Assembly: GCA_039720395.1 (NCBI GenBank)
Contig: CM077824.1
Location: forward strand, 23,327,278-23,391,277
DNA from: Liquidambar formosana
Lineage: Eukaryota; Streptophyta; Magnoliopsida; Saxifragales; Altingiaceae
DNA: 64,000 nt
Reading direction: 5' to 3'
Position numbers and translations under genes: made by a program. Positions 24,461 to 34,025 of this stretch are shown piece after piece. Position 1 is the first letter of the stretch. Each line of letters begins with the position of its first letter. The notes under the pieces were generated by a model. That model saw only the letters and a program-made list of their open reading frames with translations, did no database searches and was not told the origin of the DNA.

Positions 24461-25747
24461 TCAGTTTTTCTTGGGCTTCTTTGCAGCTCGCTCCTCAGCT
24501 TTCTTCTTCTCTCTTTCATGTCTTCTTTTCTTCCTCAAGTCATGTTCATAAGCTGTTGTCACTGCTTCCATAATATCTTCTCTGCAAGATCCAAGTTCGT
24601 TGTTCTTGATAAGTCCAAAAATCCTTTCTCTTCGAGTAGTCTCTCTCTCACCCAAATTACTTTTCAACCATTCCTTATACTCTGAGCTCATCATATACGG
24701 ACCATCAGTATTCGTAACTTGGGTTAGTATCAACTTGCTAGGCCATCGGTCCTTCGCCCAAGTCACTACAGAAAGACCCGCGGGCACCACAGGATAGTCA
24801 CCTTTCAAGGAAGTGGGTATGGTTTGCATGGCGCCCATCTGACGAAGAACCCTTGAAGGCCAATAGAAGGAAGTAGACCTCAGTCCTATGAGTCTCACCA
24901 TGGCGCATCCAGAAGTCCGCAGAAGCACCTGGTCACTGCAGCCCCATATGAATACAAACCACTTGACACTCCTCCAAGAAAGGGTTTGGAAGTAACCTAG
25001 CCAATCTCTCAATGAAAATTGCCCAGGTAGTTTAATGCGGCGAAGGCAGTAATGCTGGGACTTGTATGGTGTAATGGCAACTGGTGACAAGAAATTTAGT
25101 CTTTTAAGCAACCACATTTGCAGCAGAATGGGGCTACCTCCTAAAGGAACCTTTGGGTCCTCATGGACTTTATCTAAACTATTCAGGGTTTCAGCTAGCA
25201 CCATGGGAATCAAGTTATAGCCCTTGGCAAGGAGAGGAATCAAGTCACAAATTTGTATGGGAACATGTGGAGTACCAGTTGAAATAAGGAAACGACCAAT
25301 GAGGCAAAAGGCAAGAGCATGCTTAATAGGAAAGGTAAAATTCAAAATACCTTTACTATCACAAGCTAAAAAAGAGGTTGCCAATTTCATCAAGTCTACC
25401 ATATGGTCCTTTACAAACGTAGAGGCATATTGTGAGTGAATCCCAAGTAGATTGGAGAAAGAAGTAAGAAAGCTTGGGCGAGGAGTAGGGAGAATGAAAG
25501 GACCTACCGTTGAAACTCCATACAATGCACAGAATTCCTCCATGGTTGGGCGCAGTTCTTCATAGTTGAAGCGGAACACATGAACTTGAGGATCCCAAAA
25601 ATATGTAGCAGCAGTCAAGAGGTTCGTTTCAAGCCTCACATGCCTCAAGGAGAGCAATGGATCCAAGCCAAAGCACTTGAACTCAGATTTTGCTTCAGCA
25701 CTTATAACTCTCAAAAACCCTCCTAAAAATTTGTCTAGAGCCTCCAT
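24461..25747 (-). CDS. antisense gene of element 1, plant mobile/DUF7745-like protein, 428 aa
   Basis: A single uninterrupted ORF on the strand opposite to pol, beginning with ATG at 25745-25747. Role unknown. The protein has AATYFWDPQVHVFRF, PTMEEFCALYGV, HALAFCLIGRFLI, PMVLAETLNSLD, LLQMWLLKRL and STSFYWPSRVLRQMG. This resembles plant domains related to the plant mobile domain or DUF7745 (family named from memory). The C-terminus from about residue 400 is a charged coiled-coil-like tail, KKRRHEREKKKAEERAAKK, which could act as a nuclear signal. Element 2 has a homologue at 43116-44380 in the same place. It has its own TATA box at 25797-25803 and a palindrome array at 25891-25950. Extra antisense ORFs between pol and 3' LTR are known in Tat elements. 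It remains open although gag-pro and pol are broken. Confidence 0.85.
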   Translation of the reverse strand: MEALDKFLGGFLRVISAEAKSEFKCFGLDPLLSLRHVRLETNLLTAATYFWDPQVHVFRFNYEELRPTMEEFCALYGVSTVGPFILPTPRPSFLTSFSNLLGIHSQYASTFVKDHMVDLMKLATSFLACDSKGILNFTFPIKHALAFCLIGRFLISTGTPHVPIQICDLIPLLAKGYNLIPMVLAETLNSLDKVHEDPKVPLGGSPILLQMWLLKRLNFLSPVAITPYKSQHYCLRRIKLPGQFSLRDWLGYFQTLSWRSVKWFVFIWGCSDQVLLRTSGCAMVRLIGLRSTSFYWPSRVLRQMGAMQTIPTSLKGDYPVVPAGLSVVTWAKDRWPSKLILTQVTNTDGPYMMSSEYKEWLKSNLGERETTRRERIFGLIKNNELGSCREDIMEAVTTAYEHDLRKKRRHEREKKKAEERAAKKPKKN

Positions 25748-25796
25748 AATTTCTAATGAATGAATACAAGTAGGTTTAGGAACCTCTTGGATGTGT

Positions 25797-25803
25797 TTTT
25801 ATA
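25797..25803 (-). promoter_or_regulatory. TATA box of the antisense gene
   Basis: Minus-strand CTATAAAAACAC, about 50 bp before the ATG. Element 2's antisense gene has the same CTATAAAAACAC. Confidence 0.65.
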
Positions 25804-25890
25804 GGGAAAAGGTCACAAATCCAAGTTCTAATAGGAAAAAACCCATCAGAATAGGAAGTTTCCTATTCAAAGTGGGATTTCCGCTTCGGG

Positions 25891-25950
25891 CTCGGGTAAC
25901 CACCCAGGCCTGGGCGGCTAGCCTCCTGAGTCCTGGTGGTCACCCAAGCC
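25891..25950 (-). promoter_or_regulatory. palindrome array upstream of the antisense gene, family A type
   Basis: CTCGGGTAACCACC, CAGGCCTG, GGCGGCTAGCC and GGTGGTCACCC match the array in the LTRs at 5342-5422, 33751-33832 and 47754-47836, not the array in element 1's own LTR. It lies 88 bp upstream of the TATA box, the same distance as in element 2. Confidence 0.65.
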
Positions 25951-26219
25951 ACCTTGTTTTGGCTTTCTCCCTCGCTTTGTCTCGCCTTGACGCGTGATCA
26001 AACCTCCTTCCAAATGAGATATTCAACACTTTTTGAGCTTAAAATCAATCAAATTCCATCTTGAAATCAATTCCTTGAATTGATTTTATGTTCAAAAGGG
26101 TTGAATATATTTCCCCTGTGTCATGCCAACTCAAGTGACAATGTGTTAAGTCACTCTCCTCTTGCACCATGCCTGTTCAATCTTGATAAATTGATCATAT
26201 ATCCTCATTTCAAATCTTG

Positions 26220-28490
26220 ATTTTTCATCCTACTTGGTTGAATATATTCATCGCTTGAATGTGTTCTTCCATTTCAAAAGTGTATTCACCCTTTGAATAT
26301 GCTTCTCAGTTTCAAATTCTCATTCTCTATCATACTTGGTTGAATATATTCATCACTTGAATATATTCTTCCATTTCAAAAGCATGTTCACCCATTGAAT
26401 ATGCTTCCTAGTTTCAGATCCTCATTATCACTTACTTGGTAAAATATATTCATCGCTTGGGTATATTTCTCCATTTCAATGGTATACTCATCACTCGAGT
26501 ATACTTCTCAGATCATTTGTCACTTACTTGGTTAAGTATATCCATCACCTGGGTATATTTTTCCATTTCAATGGTATACTCATCACTTGAGTATACTTCT
26601 CAGATATTTTGCCACTTACTTGGTTAAGTATATCCATCGCTTGGGTATATTTCTCCATTTCAATGGTATGTTCATCACTTGAACATACTTCTCAGATTAT
26701 TTGTCACTTACTTTGTTAAATATATTCATGACTAGAATATATTTCTCCATTTCAATGGTGTACTCATCACTTGAGTACACTTCTCAGATTATTCTCTATC
26801 TTACTTACTTAAGTATATCCATCGCTTGGATATATTTCTCTATTTCAATGGTATGTTTATCACTCAAACATACTTGTCACTTACTTGGTTAAGTATATTC
26901 ATGACTAGAATATATTTCTCCATTTCAATGGTGTACTCATCACTTGAGTACACTTCTCAGATTATTCTTATCTTACTTGGTTAAATATATCCGTCGTTTG
27001 GATATATTTCTCCATTTCAATGGTATGCTCATCACTTGAGTGTACTTCTCAGCTTACTTGGTTAAATATATCCATCACTTGGATACATTTCTCCATTTCA
27101 AAAGTATGTTCATCACTTGAACGTACTTCTCAGTCTTTTTCAATCATTAAGTATACTCATCACTTGAGTATATTTCTCAGCATCTTTTTCATCACTTGGT
27201 TAAATATGTTCGTGACCTGAATATATCTCTCCATTTCAAAAGTACACTCATCACTTGAATACACTTCTCAGATTATTCTTATCTTACTTGGTTAAATATA
27301 TCCGTCGTTTGGATATATTTCTCCATTTCAATGGTATGCTCATCACTTGAGTGTACTTCTCAGCTTACTTGGTTGAATATATCCATCACTTGGATACATT
27401 TCTTCATTTCAAAAGTATGTTCATCACTTGAACGTACTTCTCAGTCTTTCTCAATCATTAAGTATCCTTATCACTTGAGTACACTTCTCAGATTATTCTT
27501 ATCCTACTTGGTTAAATATATCCATCGCTTGGATATATTTCTCCATTTCAATGGTATGCTCACCACTTGAGTATACTTCTCAGATTTCATTCTCAGATTA
27601 CTTGGTTAAATATATCCATCGCTTGGATATATTTCTCCATTTCAATGGTATGCTCACCACTTGAGTATACTTCTCAGATTTCATTCTCAGATTACTTGGT
27701 TAAATATATTCGCGACCTGAATATATTTCTCCATTTCAATGGTATAGTCATCACTTGAGTATACTTCTCAGATATGTTGTCACTCACTTAGTTGAATATA
27801 TTCGTGACCTGAATATATCTCTCCATTTCAAAAGTACACTCATCACTTGAGTATACTTCTCAGATTATTCTTTATCCTACTTGGTTAAATATATCCATCG
27901 CTTGGATATATTTTTCCATTTCAATGGTATGCTCACCACTTGAGTATACTTCTCAGATTTCATTCTCAGATTACTTGGTTAAATATATCCATCGCTTGGA
28001 TATATTTCTCCATTTCAATGGTATGCTCACCACTTGAGTATACTTCTCAGATTTCATTCTCAGATTACTTGGTTAAATATATCCATCGCTTGGATATATT
28101 TCTCCATTTCAATGGTATGCTCACCACTTGAGTATACTTCTCAGATTTTATTCTCAGATTACTTGGTTAAATATATTCGCGACCTGAATATATTTCTCCA
28201 TTTCAATGGTATACTCATCACTTGAGTATACTTCTCAGATTTTTTGTCACTCACTTGGTTAAATATATTCGTGACCTGAATATACTTCTCCATTTCCAAG
28301 GTACGTTCGTCACTTGAACGTACTTTTCAGATCTCATTCTCATCACTTGGTTAAATATATTCGTGACTAGAATATATTTCTCCGTTTCAAAAATATGTTC
28401 ATTCGTAGTGGCTTGAATATGCTTCTCTTGACAATCACCAACCCCCAGTGGTTTAAGTATACTCATGACTTGAGTACACTTCCTTACTTC
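26220..28490 (+). repeat. tandem array of paired inverted repeats with compensating arms
   Basis: Roughly 25 degenerate units of about 75-95 bp each hold two hairpins separated by TTTCTCCATTTCAATGG and ended by CTTCTCAGAT. Hairpin A is of the type AATATATCC-7 nt-GGATATATT and hairpin B of the type GTATACTC-7 nt-GAGTATAC. Arms vary between units but keep pairing: GTATGTTC/GAACATAC, GTACGTTC/GAACGTAC, GTGTACTC/GAGTACAC, GTATGTTT/AAACATAC, ATATATTC/GAATATAT. Loops are mostly ATCACTT, ATCGCTT, GTGACCT or ATGACTA. The short ORFs here repeat each other and are not genes. Confidence 0.9.
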
Positions 28491-28576
28491 AGTCTCAGGT
28501 TTTCAACCTCCCATCATTGTTGGTATCAGTGTGTGATTTCTCCGGGCTTTTTGGCCAAAAATGGGTTGTTCTTTAT

Positions 28577-28618
28577 CATTGGTTCACAAGTGTAACTTGT
28601 TCGCCAATGAGGGGCTTC
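28577..28618 (+). promoter_or_regulatory. hairpin and polypurine tract before the 3' LTR of element 1
   Basis: CATTGG pairs with CCAATG around an inner stem ACAAGT-GTA-ACTTGT. The polypurine tract AATGAGGGG (28606-28614) overlaps the 3' arm, and the LTR starts 4 bases later. Elements 2 and 3 have the same layout. Confidence 0.7.
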
Positions 28619-29411
28619 TGTCACACCCCATTTTTGCACCACCTTACTAGGGCTCATCATTTCATGCATGTTTGTGTTTTGTTTTTGAGTCTAGTCACTT
28701 GCATTAGTTTTCTAGAGTCACAAGGACAATGGATATGAATTTTGGTTCAAATTGGAGTTGATCTTGAGGGATAATAAGAGCTTTTGTGACTTGAGGGGCA
28801 TAATCGTCTTTTAAGTCCCAAACTTTTCATTTGACCTTGGAATGATCTCCAAATTGTCAATTGGAGTTCATATGGATGCATAAGAGGTATTTCTAGGTTC
28901 AATTTGGTAAGTCAATGGCTCGGGATTAAAATGGCTCGATGTAGTTCAAGTTGGTTAATTGACCCTTCCTTGGGTTAGCTCTAATTGACTCACAATTACC
29001 AACCAAATCTTTTCAAATTGACTTTCATTAGTCATCATTTTACCCTCAAAAGTGTTTCATGAAGTTCAATTTTGATATGGCCTGATGATGAGTTTAGTGT
29101 GGTTATTTACGGATTATCCTTGAAGAATTAGTGCGAATCACAGCATGAGATTTTTGGTTAAAATGAAAAGAAAATTATTTTATTAAATTAGCCATTTTTA
29201 TCATGACACTAACACGTGTACGTATGTGATGAGTGTGTGTACGCACATACGATACATGTGCATGCGTGTTAGCGGTCAGTCTCCCAATTTTTATAAAAGA
29301 CAATTTCCTTTTCCTATTCAGATTAGAAGTCTTTTATCATTATAAAATACCTTTTGATTATTCTCCAAGGAAAGCTAGTCCAGGAAGGAAAGGGAAACTC
29401 CAGATTTCAGC

Positions 29412-29419
29412 TATAAATA
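29412..29419 (+). promoter_or_regulatory. TATA box in the 3' LTR
   Basis: TATAAATA, identical to the 5' LTR copy. Confidence 0.65.
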
Positions 29420-30915
29420 CTCTCTTAATGTCTTTAAACAAGGGAGAGGAGAAGAGGGTTTGGGGGGAGTGAAATTCGTCATAATTCAGCAGCAGATTTT
29501 CTGAAAACCAGCAGTCGTATTTTAATCATAACTTTTTCATCCGAAGTCAGAATTTGATGAAATTGGTCTTGTTAGAAAGATAATTCAATTCTCTACAACT
29601 TTGTATTTCACAAGCTGTGTCCAAATCCAACGTTTTCATACCCAAAAACGCGATTGAAGTTGCTGCTACTGCAAAGTGACGAAAATCACTTTTCTTTTCT
29701 CTTGTTCTCTTTTTGTTTTCTATTTCTTTTCAAAGTTGAGTGAGTTTTGATCTCTTTGCTGTGATACCACTTTGACAAAGAGGAGGATTCGTGTTGGTTT
29801 GATTCACTCTAAAGACCTGAGGAGCCACGAACAATTACAAACACAAGGGAAGCCACTTTATGCATTAATACTTGAGTGTTTGAGAGAGAATAAGGTATTC
29901 TCCTTCTCTATTCAAGCTTAAACTAGGTTTTCATATGGGTTAGGCTTATTGCATGTTAAAGGTAACTTTTTTATCATGTATTAACACTCTAGCTAGTTAA
30001 TATACATGGAATATCTATTTTTTATCTACTGTTTAGCATGCTTTAGGGCTGTCCTTTAGGTTTTTAATGCATAGTTATGATTCTTGTGCTCCTGTTTGTC
30101 CTTGTGCTAGGATTAGTGTCATTGCATGTTAGAGTTAGGATTTTCATCATGTTATATTGCTTTAGTTAGTTAATATGCATGATTTAATTTCTGTTTAGTT
30201 TGGTTTTAGCATGATTAAAGTATGTTTTGTATGTTTTTAAGCATATTTGTGAGTTTAGGGTTTTAGAGTCATTGTTTCGTGTTTGTTTTCATATAGCATG
30301 ATAAAGTAGACTTTTTTATTTGGTTTTTCTTCGTGTTTGCTGTATATGTTTTTCATATGGAGTAAACATGATAGTTTTGCATGCATGTTAGTATGTTTTA
30401 GGGTTTTTATGCATGATATGGTTCTAGGAATATGTTAGGACTTATTATTGTTCGCTGTTTTTGCTATTGGCATGCTTAGTGGATGATTTTAGGTCATAAT
30501 ACTATTCTGTCCAGATTTGCATGTTAGTGTTTTTGCATGGTTTTGAGCACTTGTAAGGGTGCAAATAGGTGTGGTATTTGTCCTATGGCAAATAGGGCTG
30601 CTTATGTCTGAAATGGCTAAATGTTTGGAGTAATTGCGCTCAGGTAAGTGGGTGTGAAGGTGCCCCAATTCACCTTTCTTCTTAACTCATTCTCCTCTCC
30701 CTATCTAGGGTTAATTTTTAATACAAGTCTATGGTTTAATCAAAGGTTTCCTTCGTAAATAAAATTCTGGTTTTTATTAAAGTTTCCATTTTGTGGATAT
30801 CTTTCCTAAAATCAAACTTTCTATCATATTCAACTCTTTTGATCAAATAAGGAAACCTAGGGTTTTAACCATAGGTTTATATTAGGTCTTAACCCTAATT
30901 CTAATCGAACTACGT

Positions 30916-31000
30916 GGACTTTGATCCATGTATTTCGTTGCATGGTACGTAGGCGCTCTTCATGAGGCTCAAGTCCGTTCTAGGATCCAAGCATCCTAGG
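30916..31000 (+). other. three-stem structured module in the 3' LTR of element 1
   Basis: GGACTT/AAGTCC encloses CCATGTA/TGCATGG (one G-T pair), then CTAGGAT/ATCCTAG and a T-rich run. Confidence 0.65.
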
Positions 31001-31430
31001 TTTGTTTTTGTTTTCTTTTCTTCTTTTTCTTTTTCTGTTTTTATGTGCTTATTATGCATGGATGGATGAATGAAATATATGATATGCATGCAATTCTTGT
31101 GATGATATACTTGCTGATTTTTGTATGGAAAGATCTTGATTTAGCCCAAATGAACTGAGAGACCGAAAGGGTGACATGGGTGCCTATAGGCTTTGCCTAG
31201 AACCTTCCCATGTCATAACTTAGCCTCCGAATCCCCGATTTCTTTGGTTTTCAAAAGATTGGTTTTTGCCTTTCCTTTTTTATGGAGTCATTCAAATTGT
31301 TTTCTTAAAACAAACTATTTTTAGGGTTTTCCTTGTTTCCTTTAAAAAATAAGGTGGCGACTCCTTTCCTTTTTCTTTTTCAAATCCATTTTTTTTCAAT
31401 CCCTTGTGGGCCCAATTTCCGGGGTTCACA

Positions 31431-32589
31431 TATATATAAGTTATTGCAATGGCAAAGTTGTTGCAATAAATAAAGTTTTTAATTAAAATAATTCTTTCTT
31501 GCAACTAGAAAAATTGTAGCAATAAGTTATTGCCACGGAAGCGATGTAGCAATACCTTATCGCAACGCCAAAGTTGTTGTGATAAATAATATTTTTTATT
31601 AAAATAATTCTTTTTTGCAATGGAAAAGGTTGTAGCAATAAGTTATTACCACGGGAAGCATTGTTGCAATAACATATTGCAACGCCAAAGTCGTTGCGAT
31701 AAAGAATATTTTTAATTAAAATAATTTTTTTTTGCAACAGGAAAGGTTGTAGCAATAAGTTATTACCACGGAGAGCATTGTTGCAATAACGTATTGCAAC
31801 GCTGGGGTCGTTGCGATAAAGAATATTTTTACTTAAAATAATTCCCTTTGGCAACAGGAACGAGTATAGCAATAAGTTATTGCCACGATAAAAATTGTTG
31901 CAATACCTTATTGCAACGTTAAAATCGTTGCGATAAATAATATTTTTAATTAAAATAATTCTTTCTTGCAATGGAAAAGGTTGTAGCAATAAGTTATCGC
32001 CACGGGAAAGATTGTTGCAATAACTTATCGCAACGCCAAAGTTGTTGCGATAAATCATATTTTTAATTAAAATAATTTTTTTTTGCAACGGGAAAGGTTG
32101 TAGTAATAAGTTATTGCTACGACAATAATTGTTGCAATACCTTATTGCAACGGCAAAGTCGTTGCGATAAATAATATTTCTAATTAAAATAATTTTTTCC
32201 TGCAACGGGAAAGGTTGTAGTAATAAGTTATTGCCACAGCAAGAATTGTTGCAATAACTTATTGCAATGCTAAAGTCGTTGCGATAAATAATATTTTTAA
32301 TCAAAAATATTGTTATTTTTAGGTATATTACCACAATAATATCGTTGCAATACTTTTTCGCAACGAAACATAAATTGATTGCAACAATAAAATCGTTGCA
32401 TTAAATGGAGGTGTATTGCAACGAAATTGGTATTGCAATGATATTTGTTGTTGCAATAATCTATTACCACGGAGGTTTTTGCAACAGCTCGCAACGGTAG
32501 TGTTGTCATTGCAATAGGTATTTATTGCAACGACTTTGAGGTTATCGCAACGACTTTTACCGTTGCGATAGATGCTTTTTCCTGTAGTG
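31431..32589 (-). mobile_element. right end of a CACTA (En/Spm-type) DNA transposon
   Basis: On the minus strand the terminus reads CACTACAGGAAAAAGC (ends at 32589), matching the CACTA TIR pattern. Next to it lies over 1 kb of subterminal repeats built from TTGCAACG and CGTTGC words. The base triplet after the terminus is TAT (32590-32592), a possible 3-bp target duplication. The left end is not in the window; element 1 is inserted in this transposon. No transposase coding is seen. Confidence 0.75.
31440..32310. repeat. CACTA subterminal tandem repeat, about 117 bp, about 8 copies
   Basis: The landmark ATTAAAATAATT recurs near 31481, 31598, 31713, 31831, 31949, 32066, 32186 and 32298. Each unit has the palindromes GCAATAA-G-TTATTGC and TTATTGCAACG-7 nt-CGTTGCGATAA. 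Such repeats are binding sites for the transposase partner in known CACTA elements. Confidence 0.8.
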
Positions 32590-32822
32590 TATATTCGCCA
32601 GAGCCATTGGCATAGTATGGGAAGACCTTTCATCGAACGCAGATTCGGTGTAAGCTATGGATACCTCGTATTATTCGCCAGAGCCATTGGCGTAGTATGG
32701 GAAGACCTTTCATCGAACGCAGATTCGGTGTAAGCTATGGATACCTCGTATTATTTACCAAAGCCATTGGTGTAGTATGAGAAGACCTTTCATCGAACGT
32801 AGTTCGATGTAAGCTGTGGATA
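32590..32822 (+). repeat. tandem repeat, about 80 bp, three copies, in the element 3 tail
   Basis: Units start near 32592, 32672 and 32752 (GCCATTGG, GAAGACCTTTCATCGAACG, GTAAGCTATGGATA). The third is diverged, and its first hairpin changes from GCCA/TGGC to ACCA/TGGT, keeping the pairing. Confidence 0.8.
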
Positions 32823-33003
32823 TCTTATCTTGTCCCCCTAGTGAAACTGGTATACAGTATGAAGAGTTCTGTAGAACTTATGAGGAGTACCTTTGTGTTT
32901 GTGTATGATGAATTCGAAGAATTCAATGATATGATCACTCTCTTTTCCCTAGTGGGTCTCGATGAAATCAATTCCCCAGGCAAAAATGGGTTGTTCTTTT
33001 GGT

Positions 33004-33045
33004 CATTGGTTCGCAAGTGAAACTTGCTCACCAATGAGGGGCTTC
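33004..33045 (+). promoter_or_regulatory. hairpin and polypurine tract of element 3
   Basis: CATTGGT/ACCAATG with inner stem GCAAGT-GAA-ACTTGC, then AATGAGGGG and the LTR start at 33046. Confidence 0.7.
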
Positions 33046-33750
33046 TGTCACACCCCATTTTTGCCACCTTAGCTAGGGTTTGACATTGCATGTGTCTTTT
33101 TGTTTCCTTTTTGGGTCTAGTCTTTTGCATTGAGTTTTTAGGGTCCTAAGGATGATGTGTATGAATTTTGGTTCGATTTGGAGTTGATCTTGAGGGTTAA
33201 TAAGAACTTTTGTGACTTAAGGGGCATAATCATCTTTTGGTCACAAACTTTCCATTTGACCTTGAAATGATCTCCAAGTTGTCAATTGGAGTTCATGTGG
33301 ATGCATTTGAGGTATTTGTGGGTTCAATTCGATGAATTGATGGTTCGGGATTAGAATGGCTCAATAAGGCTCAGGTTGGTTAAGAGACCTACTTCGGGTT
33401 AGCTCGAATTGGTTCATGATTTTTACTCTATGACTACTCATTTGACCTTGATTAGTCTTAATTTCATCCCCAAATGTGTTTAGGAAGTTTGAATTTCGAA
33501 TTGGAAAGCATTCGGTACGACCCTATGTGCATACTTAAGCTAAGCGATGGTGAGGCATAGCGGTTAACCGCCTTTGTAGGACCCAACCATGCAGCCATGA
33601 CTAGGGTTTCTTGCCCTCAAGTGACTCAAATTACATTCCCCTTCGAAACACGGTCGTTTTGGCTTTTGTTTCGTCAAAATCGGAGTTGATTTGGGCCCTG
33701 AAACACATTTGGAAGCCGAAAGGGTCAAAAATGGGCATAAGCTGACAGGG

Positions 33751-33832
33751 CCTCGGGTGACCACCCAGGCCTGGGCGGCTAGCCGCCTGGGCCCAGGTGG
33801 CTAGCCGCCCAGCCCCAGGTGGTCACCCGAGC
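33751..33832 (+). promoter_or_regulatory. GC-rich palindrome array, family A
   Basis: CTCGGGTGACCACC at the left and GGTGGTCACCCGAG at the right enclose CAGGCCTG, GGCGGCTAGCCGCC, GGGCCC and a second GGCTAGCCGCC. It lies about 186 bp before the TATA box. Confidence 0.7.
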
Positions 33833-34017
33833 CACTTTCCTTTTTTGAGTCTTGACGCGGCTCCAATCCTATTTTCTCGGATTTGCACGCCTCCGGCCGC
33901 CATTTAACCCTAATTTCAGCCCTATTTGACCTACTTGAGCCCCAAGGGAACCTCTAAGAGCCCTTGGATAATCCCTAGGGTTTTAATCCCAACCATTGAG
34001 GGTTTCCCCTCAATCCC

Positions 34018-34025
34018 TATAAATA
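34018..34025 (+). promoter_or_regulatory. TATA box of the element 3 LTR
   Basis: TATAAATA followed by CCCCCTTATA. Confidence 0.65.

Larger units (their letters stand above)
853..31430 (+). mobile_element. Element 1: full-length Tat/Ogre-like Ty3/gypsy retrotransposon with nested insertions
   Basis: Both LTRs start TGTCACACCCC and end GGGGTTCACA. The 5-bp target duplication TATAT lies at 848-852 and 31431-31435. The PBS, gag-pro, RT, RNase H, second RNase H, integrase, an antisense gene, a hairpin array and a polypurine tract are all present. Removing the solo LTR (with its TSD) and the copia element (with its TSD) leaves about 17.6 kb, which is very large, as is usual for the Tat/Ogre group. 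The two LTRs have about 2812 bp each without the insertion and differ at roughly 20-25 positions by eye. Coding parts carry two in-frame stops in gag-pro and one frameshift and one stop in pol, so this copy is not autonomous now. Confidence 0.95.
28619..31430 (+). repeat. 3' LTR of element 1
   Basis: 2812 bp, uninterrupted, TGTCACACCCC to GGGGTTCACA. It has an inverted-repeat array (29209-29272), TATA box (29412-29419), three-stem module (30916-31000) and PBS-like TGGCGACTCC near 31355. The small reading frame at 29233 is duplicated in the 5' LTR and has no support as a gene. Confidence 0.95.

Noticed and set aside
26436..28225. Series of 63-79 codon plus-strand ORFs (ISITWIYFSISMVC type)
   Set aside because: They repeat each other with the hairpin unit period; they are products of the tandem array, not genes.
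26220..28490. CRISPR-like appearance of the array
   Set aside because: Units are themselves variable and have no unique spacers; the context is a plant retrotransposon.
31483..32334. 283-codon minus-strand ORF with repeated CNN and IILIKN phrases
   Set aside because: It is the translation of the 117-bp CACTA subterminal tandem repeat; the protein is a low-complexity repeat with no domain.
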